A stretch of 64,000 nt of DNA, taken from assembly GCA_009760855.2 (NCBI GenBank), contig WPIO01000049.1, positions 1,119,501 through 1,183,500 on the forward strand. Reading direction: 5' to 3'. The notes below the pieces were generated by a model. It saw only the letters and a program-made list of their open reading frames with translations, ran no database searches and was not told the origin of the DNA. Below are positions 55,708-63,320 of the stretch, piece by piece. Position numbers and translations under genes: made by a program. Origin of the DNA: Cristatella mucedo. Lineage: Eukaryota; Bryozoa; Phylactolaemata; Cristatellidae. Positions within the stretch are counted from its first letter, which is position 1; every line of letters begins with the position of its first letter.

Positions 55708-57720
55708 TGTGTGTGTGTGCGCATGCGTGCGTGCGTGGTGCCGACCCAAAAAATGTTTGCACCAGCAATGGCCCTTTACTTTTTGAGTTCTGCTGAGTGT
55801 GTGTGTTTCCTAATAACTTAACCAACTACCCTATTTTACCGTGTAGAAGCCCTCCTTTTCCCAAAATTGGGGTCAGATAATAAAGAGGGGGCTTACATAT
55901 GGAAGGTTGCTTTTTGCTTTAACATTTTTCTAAACAACATACCTTATTTGAATGCATTTCCCTTATTTGAGTGCATTTTGAATGCATTTTGGCATTTCAA
56001 ATGCAATGGACGGAATGAAGATGACAGTCTATGAAGAGAGTGGCAACGACAATGATGATAATGGAGTTTCCACTAACTTACAAGCATGTGATAACAACGA
56101 GTAAGGTATGGAGGGTATCATCACCATTTCTAATGCAGAGGATAGAGATAGGGACGTGACATGAGTGATTATTATTTTAGTTTTGATATTGTTCAGTTCA
56201 ATAAGTTTTTGTTAAAAAGACATGTTTTCCAAAATATTGGTTCACAAATTTGGGGCTTATTTGTTGGGGCTTATACACGATGAAATACGGTTATTTTTGA
56301 GTACTTGGCAAAATGTATTTTCTATCAAATGTTATACACTAGAGCTCATAAGATTCGCTCTGTGTCGTATCGTTGACGTTTTAATGGGTTGAAGTCGGAA
56401 ATCTCAACCCCCGGAACCATTAGAATTATCACTCCACGAGTCGCACGACCAGGTAAACATGACCAGCCTTCTGCAGCAAATCGCACACGAAAGTCTGGAT
56501 GCAAGTGCAAGCCTTCTGGGTACCACTCGGCTTGGCCATTTTAGGTTAAGAGGCTCCCGGCGGTAAGCAGGTAAGCTCAACCGAAGATGGCCGGATTTTC
56601 AAAGCTCTCGTAGAGCCCGAAGGGTACCCTCCTCGCATTGAAAAACGACGATTATTCTAATCGAGCGATTTCGAGGAAGATTGGTATTACCGAAGCGGCA
56701 ATTAGGTAAAATTTGAAGAGGCTCAAACAGACCGGATCGACGATTCGCCGGATCGGGAGCAGTAGGTGTCACTGCACGTCGATACGCCAGGACCGGTAGG
56801 TGATAGTGGCAGCAATGCTGAGCAGGTTAACAAAATCATTGCAAATTAAGAAAGAAGTGGAGCTCTCAAGGATTACTGTCGGCAAAAGAACGATCAGGAA
56901 GAGGCTCGCCGAGCAGGTCCAGAGTTGCCAAGAGGAAGCTGCTACATAGCGTCTCGTACAAGCGTAGGAGGCTTGCTTCCGCCCGTAAGAAATACTGGCA
57001 CTGGACCCTAGCTGATTGGAGCAGAGTTCTATGGACTGAAGAATCTAAGTTCACCCTCTTTGCTACCTCTCGAGGCACTCAGCGAGTGCAGAGACAAAAT
57101 GAGGAAGCATAGCTAATGTTTGTCTCCAAAAGATGGCGAAATACGGTGGTGGTGGGATAACGGCGCGGGATTGCTTTAGCGCTGCTGGCATAGGGAGCTC
57201 TCACCAGGTGCAGGGGATAATAAATGCAAAACGCTACTTGGGACATTGCTGAGAATGTCGGTATTCCGTCAGCTCACCGCATAAGTGGTTTCGATTTTTT
57301 TGAGCCGGCACTGTACGTCTGCTGTGCTGTCTAGCCTCGATTTTCTTCTCGACTCTCTTCATTTTCATTTTTTTCTCTCGTCTGCTCTGTCTAGCTGCCC
57401 TACATCGTGCGACTCGTGAGTAATTTTATACCGTGCTGCACCTGTAGGCAGACGATGCGTTTTGCCTGCAGTAGCAGCTGCCCTAGAACTGCCTGTGGAC
57501 AGGAGTGAGCGGAAAGCGGAGTGAGCTGCAACGTCCATGCACGCCTTGTCAAGTCATGCAATTTATTGTTTGGCTTGCAGATGAATCGGGTGAGGTAGAC
57601 ATTGAGTCCTTTCACGATCAGGCCGGAGCTGCCGCACATGGATCGATTGGAGCATCGACCGCTCGACATGCAAGTGCGTACTCTCTTCTCGCTGGTCTCC
57701 GGCCTCTGCTTGCTCTCTGA
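39385..57720 (+). CDS. BAP18: BAP18 (C17orf49) orthologue, SANT-domain chromatin protein, five exons
   Basis: Exons 39385-39447, 41926-42020, 43280-43378, 50053-50153 and 57581-57720 join with agreeing phases into about 165 residues; human BAP18 is of closely similar length. BAP18 is a nuclear subunit associated with BPTF/NURF and MLL1-type complexes and recognises H3K4-methylated chromatin. Diagnostic segments are VGDIFTTAGAAFTRLGEL (N-terminal conserved box), KWTDEEIEMLRSAVKKFG (SANT/Myb domain), and SQIKAQLKRKV, followed by a basic KRLRPA patch and an acidic SGEVDIES near the end. Exons 2-4 are beyond reasonable doubt from motif plus phase. Exon 1 is supported by its TSK end and donor; exon 5 by phase, acceptor and the acidic motif. 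The introns (2.5, 1.3, 6.7 and 7.4 kb) are full of transposons. Confidence 0.88.
39550..39734 (+). mobile_element. SPIN-like hAT MITE
   Basis: CTGTGGGTCGCGACCTCTTT, GGGGGGTCGAACGAGCC, TTTCACAGGGGTCGCCTAAG and ACCATCGG, then GGGGTTCACCACAACACGAG, TTTATTAAAGAGTCGCGGCA and GGAAGGTTGAGAGTCACTG, form the start and end of the short non-autonomous hAT elements of the SPIN/Charlie-related type. The right terminal inverted repeat is clear; the left one is decayed, and the middle is shortened. No 8-bp target duplication is evident. It lies in intron 1 of BAP18. The open frame across it is not a gene. Confidence 0.75.
39735..40725. other. BAP18 intron 1, unassigned part
   Basis: 39740-39850 contains TTCGTTCGGAAATAAACGGC followed by a T-rich stretch, which could be the polyadenylation region of an old LTR. 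A weak tRNA-like head (GGTAATGTGCTCGTGAGTC) is at about 40400. Nothing else is recognised. Confidence 0.3.
40727..40900 (-). repeat. LINE 3' UTR fragment
   Basis: AATAATACATTTGATATAGCG, ACATTTGCTGCAAAGGAAGC, and GGATGACATGCACATGATCG correspond to the minus-strand LINE end. 40901-41925 has no recognised feature. Confidence 0.8.
41926..42020 (+). CDS. BAP18: BAP18 exon 2: conserved N-terminal box
   Basis: The acceptor CCTTTGTCTTTCAG and donor ATGG|GTGAGT bound 95 nt encoding VGDIFTTAGAAFTRLGEL, then TLSLHPATDSQAN. This matches the conserved N-terminal box of BAP18 position for position in most residues. The exon ends in phase 2; the following base from exon 3 restores the Gly codon before KWT. 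It is not in any long open frame. Confidence 0.9.
42137..42850 (-). pseudogene. LINE 3' UTR and ORF2 C-terminal fragment
   Basis: The plus strand starts (AAT)n, then GATATAGTGGCCTCAGAGAAC, the 3' UTR landmarks, GGGAGTGAGTTCCAGGCTTTG and TCCAAAGGATTTGAGATTTG, the antisense of the KAWNSLPT...NLKSFGD segment. Frames are broken by indels. It lies in BAP18 intron 2, about 120 bases after exon 2. Confidence 0.85.
43280..43378 (+). CDS. BAP18: BAP18 exon 3: SANT domain
   Basis: A pyrimidine-rich acceptor (CCTTCTTTTTTTCTTAG) and the donor ACAGT|GTAAGG bound 99 nt encoding KWTDEEIEMLRSAVKKFG, EDLNKISDIIKNKTV. Trp at the start and the spacing of aliphatic residues are typical of the SANT/Myb fold; the sequence follows BAP18 closely. 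The exon lies between two independent LINE insertions. Confidence 0.93.
44262..45910 (-). pseudogene. Decayed LINE with reverse transcriptase domain
   Basis: Reading on the minus strand: SSGHVP-like MSLASGHVPAPFKKAAVRSL (45900-45620), ALQWLRSYLSGRLQSI (about 45370), YGIPPGSVLGLVLFTVYTLP then HFYADDTQLCLF with the catalytic YADD box (45281-45066), FLKLNDDKTILLVMGKSS (from 45060), and the ORF2 C-terminus antisense to 44262. This is a CR1/L2-like non-LTR reverse transcriptase. At least three frame breaks make it inactive. The 3' UTR and tail are missing here; the tail at 45912-45965 belongs to another, plus-strand fragment. Confidence 0.9.
45912..45965 (+). repeat. LINE/SINE-A tail fragment
   Basis: CCCTAGAAAGAGATTTAGCTC followed by a GTGGTGCT return strand and TTATTATTG. 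It abuts the 5' end of the minus-strand LINE. Confidence 0.5.
45966..46924. other. BAP18 intron 3, unassigned part
   Basis: AT-leaning sequence without a recognised repeat or exon. The open frame 46277-46564 on the minus strand has no family signature. Confidence 0.3.
46925..47075 (-). repeat. SINE-A copy
   Basis: CCCTAAGAGAACTTAATCTC, CTTCACATGCACCGCAGGG, CTCGAGCCCACGATCTTAG and AAGCACCTTAACCCCTGGGC, a complete minus-strand copy with a duplicated inner segment (GACCTCGGTCATCAAAGG). Confidence 0.8.
47420..48090 (-). pseudogene. Older LINE reverse transcriptase fragment, 3' part
   Basis: The minus strand gives FAFLIGGAEVRPSPRVRKL, HHTRSLFKIRDNLPRWLAND and further upstream TINHSILLKRLRTTIGLADK, which are the segments flanking the catalytic box in CR1/L2-type reverse transcriptases. 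The catalytic box itself is not recognisable. It is a different, older family from the copy at 44262. Confidence 0.7.
48105..48295 (+). repeat. (TG)n microsatellite
   Basis: A run of TG units at about 48165-48246 flanked by TATATA sequence. It separates the two halves of the older LINE. Confidence 0.9.
48296..48400 (-). repeat. SINE-A copy inserted in a LINE
   Basis: TTCACATATGCTGTGGGGGC, TCCAGCCCACGACCTCGGTCG and a degraded head. It interrupts the minus-strand LINE between the RT motif A region (48400-48490) and TINHSILL (48090). Confidence 0.6.
48400..48770 (-). pseudogene. Older LINE reverse transcriptase fragment, 5' part
   Basis: The minus strand reads HLTDNILAGNDVTALVLLDL, matching the strand before RT motif A. 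The next segment, containing TINHSIL, continues at 48090 after the SINE and microsatellite. Confidence 0.65.
48771..50052. other. BAP18 intron 3, 3' part
   Basis: Includes an imperfect (AGC)n tract at about 49430-49600, whose Ala-rich and Leu-rich translations on both strands are artefacts. 49130-49370 is pyrimidine-rich. No exon or repeat family is recognised elsewhere. Confidence 0.4.
50053..50153 (+). CDS. BAP18: BAP18 exon 4
   Basis: The acceptor CTCCCTTTTAG and donor GCCG|GTGAGT bound 101 nt encoding SQIKAQLKRKVLEEGG, then SGDTPAKRLRPA. QIKxxLKRKV directly continues the SANT domain in BAP18. KRLR is a likely nuclear localisation patch. The exon starts by completing the GT| Val codon of exon 3 and ends in phase 1. 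Confidence 0.9.
50205..50395 (+). repeat. (GA)n/(GACA)n microsatellite
   Basis: About 190 bases of GAGA and GACA units, 50 bases after BAP18 exon 4. The unit type is the complement of the tract at 11775. Confidence 0.95.
50396..51480. other. BAP18 intron 4, unassigned
   Basis: AT-leaning sequence with no recognised repeat. An A/T-rich stretch near 51300 (T-run) is present, and the short open frames have no support. Confidence 0.3.
51484..51650 (-). repeat. SINE-B copy, decayed
   Basis: AGCTTAGCTGATTTAATAGCC, AGAGCCTTTGCAGCTATTGG and GACTTGAACCCTCAACCTGG (B-box complement). 51651-52235 has nothing else recognised. Confidence 0.6.
52236..52386 (+). repeat. SINE-A copy
   Basis: TTTGGCCCAGTGGTCAAGGTG, CTCGAGCCCCGTGGCATATG and GAAGCGCCTGAATAGAGATT. 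A G-rich insertion (GGGGGGGTGGGGG) lies within the B-box region. Confidence 0.85.
52550..52645 (+). repeat. LINE 3'-end fragment
   Basis: TCGTGCTTTCTTTGCAGCAAA, AGAGCGCCTTGAAAGAGATT and GAGGGTGCTATATCAAG with (TTA)n. 52646-53236 contains no recognised feature. Confidence 0.8.
53237..53512 (+). repeat. (CCTCC)n polypyrimidine tract with long C runs
   Basis: About 275 bases consist almost only of CCCT, CCTCC and C runs, including one run of about 15 C and another of 10. The complementary strand is G-rich with many G3+ runs. The Ser/Pro/Leu frames across it are artefacts. Confidence 0.95.
54190..54780 (+). pseudogene. LINE ORF2 C-terminus and 3' UTR, decayed
   Basis: Segments SLTFRSLHSSAPAYLSDLLP, HQAKHRTTRCSESNGLP and SFGDRAFSSSAPKAMNSLT match the 14912 copy; the LHWLPVKQR start is garbled by deletion. 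The 3' UTR and an ATGCC/GGCAC version of the terminal stem follow. The region 53513-54189 has no recognised feature. Confidence 0.85.
54781..55620. other. BAP18 intron 4, unassigned
   Basis: No recognised repeat family or exon. Short open frames on both strands are unsupported. Confidence 0.3.
55633..55732 (+). repeat. (GT)n microsatellite
   Basis: About 37 GT units followed by CTGTGTGTGTGTGCGCATGCG. Confidence 0.95.
55828..56291. mobile_element. MITE-like element with 25-bp terminal inverted repeats
   Basis: The left end ACCCTATTTTACCGTGTAG (55828 onward) and the reverse complement of the right end (56267-56291) match at 21 of 25 positions. The 464-bp interior has no long open frame and includes internal GGGGCTTA repeats. 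No clean target duplication is visible, so the superfamily is undecided. Confidence 0.6.
56600..57316 (+). pseudogene. Tc1/mariner transposase relic
   Basis: Plus-strand segments in broken frames include RRRLASARKKYWHWTLADW and SRVLWTEESKFTLFATSRG, the Tc1-type region just before and at the second catalytic Asp (W-[ST]-E/D-ES-KF). Upstream pieces resemble the paired-type DNA-binding region (IERFRGRL) and downstream GGGGI resembles the next conserved block. Near 57294 a TTTTTTTGAGCCGGCACTG end could be the right inverted repeat. Many stops; dead. Confidence 0.75.
57581..57720 (+). CDS. BAP18: BAP18 exon 5, probable C-terminus
   Basis: The acceptor TTTGGCTTGCAG leads into AT GAA TCG..., which completes the GAT codon begun by exon 4. 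The peptide is DESGEVDIESFHDQAG, then AAAHGSIGASTARHA and a hydrophobic tail to TGA. The acidic VDIE element parallels the C-terminal part of BAP18, and the total length fits the family. An alternative donor, CATGCAA|GTGCGT at 57674, could end the exon earlier; the last 15 residues are therefore doubtful. Confidence 0.6.
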
Positions 57721-58390
57721 GGCCTCGAAAGTTCTTTCGCTCATTCGTGGAATTAATTTGTTTCCGTCGCTTAGTGCTTTCATGATGTTGCTTATAAATC
57801 GTGCCATTTGTGGGCCATCTGGATTATTCGGAATGGAGGCCCAGCAAACGCTTAGTTTTTACCTAAAGGCAGTGCTTCTTTGGCAACAGCTCGGCCGTGC
57901 ATTGCAGGCTCGTACGCCGTGGAAGTCACTACCTGGCACCAAATCCTTGAGCGATGCGCTGTTGTTGTCTTTGCTGCTGCTGCCCATCCTGTCACCTGTC
58001 ATCATCCTGTCACCTCTTCCGATTCCTTCAGACTGACTGCTCCGTGACCTCGCTCACTCGTGGCAGTGCGGGCGAGGGCAGAGTGGGTGCAGTGCGCATG
58101 TCCGCTGGCCATCCTCTGGCAGCAAGCTTCGGAAAAGTGCGCTTGCGCACACCTCTCCTACCTGCGGCATCCTCGTTCTTAGCCGTGAGATGCTCGAAGC
58201 CTGCTGTGTTGCCGTCGTGCCCGTCAGGTTGATGTCGATGCGAAGTCCGACTCCTCGGTGCTACCGTCAGCCAGTGACTGCGGGGCCTGCGATTAGCAAT
58301 GCTGCGAGGGCGACGACCGTCCCAGCCGATTGCGGCAGCTTCAGTCTGCTGCCACCGAAGCACTCTCGAGAACATGGTCTTCAGCCGGGC
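57721..58390. other. GC-rich region downstream of BAP18
   Basis: CpG content rises from about 57900. An open frame at 57602-58036 (plus, Leu-rich) and one at 58028-58375 (minus, basic) overlap coding DNA or each other and lack family signatures. No poly(A) signal for BAP18 was found within a few hundred bases. Confidence 0.3.
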
Positions 58391-58391
58391 T

Positions 58392-59489
58392 TCACCGGAG
58401 CGCCTGTCTCGTCGTCGCTCGTTTAAAAAGAGCGGAGGAGCGTGTCCTATAGGAGAGCTTCGTCCAGTTGTCCCGTTCCAAGGTCGTCAAAGCTCGACCT
58501 TCGTATTTGGTTGCATCACGCAGCCAGATCTTTTCTTTTTTACGAAGGCAAGCGTATCGTGGCCATGCGCTCAGCAGCACAGCTTACCGTTTTGGCTATG
58601 TAAGCTCATGAGTCGAACTCGTTTTTTCGTACCGTTGTGGCAATGAGCCTGCACATGCACCTGCACCAGCACCGTAAGCGCCTTCAGCGCTGCGTCCGAA
58701 TCGATAGTGCACTCCAGCTGGTTGCTTGCATTGCGTTGTATCTTTTGCTTTAGGTCTCCTGTGAAGTTCATTCTCAGATGGCTTCACATTTTGTAAGACT
58801 AAATTTCTGCTAGCCTGAACTGCTCCTGATAGGCAGGCATTGGTAGGCAGACTGCCAAGACCCTTATCGTCTGACATGGTGTAGAGGTTTTCCAAAAGCA
58901 CAGCGTTGGAATTCGCTTGAACCTTGACTTGCCTTTCTATCATGCGCATGGTTTCGAGTGCCGTATGAGTAGCTCGGCCAGCAGCAGCTCGGCGTCCAGT
59001 GGTTGATTGCATCACTGCTTTGCTGCGTGGTGATGGCACTGCTGCTGTCGGGGCGGCGCCTCACTGGGGCTACGTAGCTCAGCTTATGGTTGAACTGGAA
59101 ATTGTATTGCCACTTTAATTCGTCCTGTGGCAGTCTGAACTTGGGAAAGCCTCTGCCCTGCCGCCTCATTTGAACCGAGCAACTTGATTCGGTGACGTAA
59201 GCAGGAAGTTGGACAGCTGCACCTTGTGATTAGGGCTCCTCACTCAGTTGCAGCCTAGCATTGAATCGAGTACAAAACACATCTTGCTGTTTGCAAACGT
59301 CATGATCTCTGAAGCCAACGAAATTCGCTGTATTTTGAAGAGCACGTGTATTTTGAAGAGGCTAGCTCTTTTACGTTGGTGATTCACCTTGACCAGCCTT
59401 GGTTGTTTGATCACAGGAAACCCTGAAATGGCAGGCTCGGTCCGTCTTATAATTGTCTTTCTTTCAGGCTGCAACTGAAACCGTATCAT
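58392..59489 (-). CDS. Candidate minus-strand coding cluster, unassigned
   Basis: Several minus-strand segments look protein-like: 59489-59397 (EPAISGFPVIKQPRLVK before a donor AAG|GTGAAT), 59169-58990 (FPKFRLPQDELKWQYNFQFN, then HKLSYVAPVRRRPDS), 59039-58596 (THTALETMRMIERQVKVQAN, then LLENLYTMSDDKG) and 58580-58392 (LRDATKYEGRALTTLERDNW). They may be exons of one gene. I could not join them all by phase and do not recognise a family, so this is a pointer, not a model. Confidence 0.25.
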
Positions 59490-60500
59490 AAGATTCCAAG
59501 GACAAAGTAGGAATATTGCATTGTGGTTGGGGCTTAACTCAGCTAAAGATGGTGAGCTTTAAAAGGTTTGCAAGTGACGATTTGTAAAAAAGGTCGTGAT
59601 GCAGGAGCAGGGGTTATTTAATGTGAGCGCGAAGAAGCTGGGTAGAAAAGCCAGTAAGACAGGGTGCAGCTTCTGCCTGGCAGCCAGCGGTTACCCGAAC
59701 CTGTAAGCCCTGGGATGCTTGCTCACAGCCGCCTTGCTAAGAGCCAGAGATACCACTGTTTCTGACAAACTTTAGTGGGTTTCCCAGTGCATTCCGGCTT
59801 AGGCCCGGGCTGGATGGGCTATCGCTGAATTTGAGAACGAAGCTGTTACGTGTGTATAGAGGCACATGTCGATTCTGCTGGGAGGACAAGACGCCGTGAG
59901 AAAGTCGATGCCATTCATTGTTTAGGGACCTATAGACTAACGTGCAGGTATACTTTTATAAATTAACTATAAGGTTGCTGTATATTTCTCGTCACGAATG
60001 CAAGGTAGTTATTACATATTAAGTGAGCTCTGTAATGTAATGCCCGAAGAGGATTTACTGAGGATTGTGAATTTCCGAGTGTTTCTTGTGGTCTGCTAGT
60101 AAGATTCAATCCCAAGGCCAACTCGTATGACTTTCGGTTAGCAATTTTTTCTGCTTTATGACAAAGTAAAAGTCGTCAAAACCACGGAGTTGTGGTTCTG
60201 CTTCAAAACGCATCTTGCAAGGACCTGGCGATTTTTGCTAAAATTCGCCAACAGTTTATGGTCGATTGAGTCGTGTCAGCTTATGCTGAGCATTAGCTAC
60301 TTTCGGGTGAACTACGTCTAAGCAGTTCAGAACCTCTACTGGCGCGCGAGCATGCCTGGCAGGAGTGTGTCGGTCCAATCTGGACTAAAGTCGCGCTTGA
60401 TCAAAAGGAAGGGTATCGATGCAGGACATTCAGAAGACGAAGCTAAGAGTATGCTGAGCTCGCCACGATTTTGGTGTATATTGTTCTGACTCGAATCGTT
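59490..60500. other. Unassigned interval
   Basis: No recognised repeat, exon or RNA gene. Confidence 0.3.
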
Positions 60501-60504
60501 TAGC

Positions 60505-60745
60505 CATACCTTGTACTAACCTCAAAATCTTTGGGAGACCGTGCCTTTAGTTCCTATGCCCCCAAAGCCTGGACCTCTATACCGACGCACGTCACAACGT
60601 TCCCTGACATGACATTTAAAAACAAGCTTAATGCGGATGTTACCACCGAACATTTGGTAATGCTTTATATGCAGCATCTATAAAGTGCCTAGAGAGAGAT
60701 TGAGTTCTCTGATGGCACTATACTAATTTATTATTGTTATTATTG
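60505..60745 (+). repeat. LINE C-terminal and 3'-end fragment, decayed
   Basis: ACCTCAAAATCTTTGGGAGAC, CGTGCCTTTAGTTCCTATGC and CCCAAAGCCTGGACCTC encode the NLK-FGDRAFSSYAPKAW segment. Most of the 3' UTR is deleted before AAAGTGCCTAGAGAGAGATT, and the tail stem reads GTGCC/GGCAC. Confidence 0.8.
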
Positions 60746-61086
60746 AAATCACTGGTAGTCAAAAGGCCGAGGTTTTTAGACTTAACCTTAGACGGCACTT
60801 TAAATTTGTTTTCTCGTCGTCATCAGAATAGATGAATGTCAGTCAGCTAGCACGGCGGACTTGGACAGGTCGCTTGGCGACGAGGCTCGGTAGTTCCGCC
60901 ATGGCTCGCGATAGAAAGCGTACGAAATGTATCGAATTGTGAACATGCTGCGGCAGGTGACGTCGGGCCAACAGGAAAAGGGCCATGCAGGTTTCTGAGA
61001 TAGGGTTTGCTTGTATAAACCTGTCACGATGAACAGCTTGTGCAGAAGGTTGCTCTGAGATAATCGCGCGAGTATGAATTGATCAG

Positions 61087-61404
61087 CACTACGATTCGAT
61101 ACTGAAGCGTTCTGTTTGCCTCTACGAGAAGCTAGGCGAGCTGCAGGCGGCGCTGGAGGCAATCTGCTCGACGCCGGCCGGCCCTATTGAGTACTGGAGG
61201 AGCCGGCTTCTTCCTGCAGCACCCTTCTTTGTAGGTGGCATGGAGGAGGGCTCGAGAGAGAGCCCCCAAAGCTCTCACCGGTCGGCTACGCCGGTGCCCT
61301 CGTCCAAAACCCTCGACGCTCTACCGGTCGTTTCGGGCTCAGTCCGCTCGCTCGAGTGTCAAAATGTGGTACCGAAAGGCAGTCGCAGACGTGTCACACC
61401 TTGA
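61087..61404 (+). CDS. Candidate exon, unassigned, no ATG
   Basis: An open frame of 105 codons follows an acceptor-like TTGATCAG and stops at 61402. The first 45 residues look strongly protein-like: HYDSILKRSVCLYEKLGEL, QAALEAICSTPAGPIEYWRS. A donor-like CTTCTTT|GTAGGT at 61226 could end the exon there, since the remainder turns Ser/Pro-rich. It overlaps a minus-strand open frame (60839-61162), so one of the two is spurious. No family is recognised. Confidence 0.35.
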   Translation, partial: HYDSILKRSVCLYEKLGELQAALEAICSTPAGPIEYWRSRLLPAAPFFVGGMEEGSRESPQSSHRSATPVPSSKTLDALPVVSGSVRSLECQNVVPKGSRRRVTP

Positions 61405-61445
61405 AAACAAATTTTTGAAGCTCCAAAAAGATTACCTAGTCGTAC

Positions 61446-61595
61446 GGTTGGTCCAGCGGTTAAGGTGCTCGCCCCGACTAAGGTCTGGCTGAGGTCGTGG
61501 GCTCGAGCCCTGAGGCATATGTGAAGCGCCTGGATAGAGATTTAGTTCTCTTGGGGCGCTATACAAATGAATTATTTATTTATTTGTATAGCCCC
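61446..61595 (+). repeat. SINE-A copy
   Basis: GGTCCAGCGGTTAAGGTGCTC, GTCGTGGGCTCGAGCCCTG, GAAGCGCCTGGATAGAGATT and GGGGCGCTATACAAATG with a TTATTTATTTA end; one of the most complete copies. Confidence 0.9.
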
Positions 61596-62540
61596 CCCCC
61601 CACAGAGAGCTTAATCTTGTGTAGGCACTTTACTTGTGTTGTAGTCAGTTCTAGGAACTATCGAGGTCACCTGGCAGATGCTCTACCTGGGATTCGGCAG
61701 TGCCGTGACGGAGCTCTGGGTGGGCGCTGAGTCGGAGCTGCGACTGAGCCGGAGCTGCGAGTGCTGGCGAGCGAATCGCACGCCATTAGTTGTGAAGCCA
61801 GCTCGAAGTTCGACCGTTCGGTCCCCGACTGCTAGTTTCGAGACGACACTAAAAAGCAGTGGTCACAGTGGACAATGGCTTAACGTGTGGCATCTGGCGG
61901 GTGCTATGCATTCCGACGGACCGGCTTCCACTCCGACAGATGCAGATTCATAGAAGTGGTGCGGTCTTTCGAGCAAACGGCGTCTGCCGCTTAGCAAATA
62001 TGTAATTAAACGAGGGCAGGTGAGTTTCGGCCGCAGCGTCCACTTGTCGATCAGAAGCTGGCCTCGTGAATGCAAGAAAAGATTGCGACCGCGTGTGAGC
62101 TGAGCCCCGAATTTGTTGTGCATTGATACCGCTGATTTCCGGGCTACCCCAGATTGCCGATATAGTTTACTCTATTCTCGCAGACCCTCGACTAATCTAG
62201 GCGTTCCACCTGGCAGCTGCTAAACACGCCAGTCGTGAGCCGGATTCAGAATTGTTTGATTGGGTTAAATGCTATTGACTTGGCAAGAAGACAAATGGTT
62301 CGCAGACGACTGCAATGGCTAGTCCAGTCATTCGATTAGTCGGTTCTTTAAAAAAAATTTAATGAGGTTCATAGAGTACCTATTATTGTGTACTGTGCGG
62401 TCAAGCGAAAGGCTAGTTTGCAGGCGAGAGCTAATTACCACAAGGCAGTCATTTTACCAAATTCCAGCCAATCAAAGAACGAATTACGACGAGCCAATCG
62501 TAGCCTCGAAGGCGCAGCAGCAGACTGGGGTGATAGGCCA
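61596..62540. other. Unassigned interval
   Basis: 61597-61640 looks like a small reverse-oriented SINE-A/LINE tail (CAGAGAGCTTAATCTTGTGT). The open frame 61678-61953 has no family signature; its first codons (MLYLGFGSAVTELW) follow an acceptor-like CACCTGGCAG and precede GTGGGC, so a short exon is conceivable. Confidence 0.25.
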
Positions 62541-62599
62541 GGGTCAGAGAAAGTTGCAGCGAACAGTTCATAATGGACCTCAAAGCCCTTGCAAAGCAG

Positions 62600-62850
62600 T
62601 AACGGGCGGGGATTTCCTCTGAGAGCCCAGAGCAGCTCGTCCGAGCGTGGCGACTCCGAAGGCACGACCAATCGGAAATGGCACTTGACTAAGGCTGCGC
62701 CCTAGTCAAGGGTTATTTCAGCGGCTATTTAAGCGGCCAGACATCGCAGCCGGCGACGGGCACAGCTTCGGCTACGCTCCGCTAAAATAATAAATATCCT
62801 TCGCCAATAAACCTAGCCGAGCCACCAGCCGGTCAGGTTCGCTCCCAATT
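62600..62850 (+). mobile_element. Possible LTR fragment
   Basis: A TATA-like GGCTATTTAAGCGG near 62720 is followed about 70-95 bases later by AATAATAAATATCC and CCAATAAACC, the promoter-to-polyadenylation spacing of a short LTR. No TG...CA boundaries or target duplication were identified. Confidence 0.3.
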
Positions 62851-62851
62851 G

Positions 62852-63005
62852 CTATAATAATAATAATAATACATGTGTTATATAGTGCCATCAGAGAACT
62901 CAAATCTCTTTCTGGGAACTTTGCTTTTGCTGAACAGGAAGCACGATCGTATGATTAGCGGTAGCATGCTCAATGAGCGAGCATAACGTGATTAGAGGGC
63001 TGTGA
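62852..63005 (-). repeat. LINE 3'-end fragment
   Basis: (AAT)n, then GTGTTATATAGTGCCATCAG, AGGAAGCACGATCGTATGAT and GCATGCTCAATGAGCG correspond to the minus-strand LINE 3' UTR. 63006-63320 has nothing recognised. Confidence 0.8.
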
Positions 63006-63320
63006 TCCGAGGATAGAGCCAGCTTGTCAATGAGAGTTTGGCTTGCGTAAGCTTCGCTTCTTAATCCGGCGAGCCCGAACCGAGGCTAGCTACGGAGAGA
63101 GAGCGAAAGCAAAACGCGAATTACCCTCGACGGCCATTTAAAGCTCTGCTGCGGGAGCGGCATTCGCACAAGATTGGGGACTTCGTAGCAGGATGACTTG
63201 CTAATGATCACAATAATGACAAGAACAATAATAGCTATGACATTCGCTTGGCGCCCAAATCGAACTAAATCTCGCTCTCTGCACTTTGAATACGCGCCGT
63301 AGGAAGCTTGTTGATTGGTT

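Noticed and set aside
57602..58036. A 144-codon Leu-rich plus-strand frame
   Set aside because: It overlaps BAP18 exon 5 in a different frame, and that exon's acceptor would lead to an early stop in this frame; no family signature.
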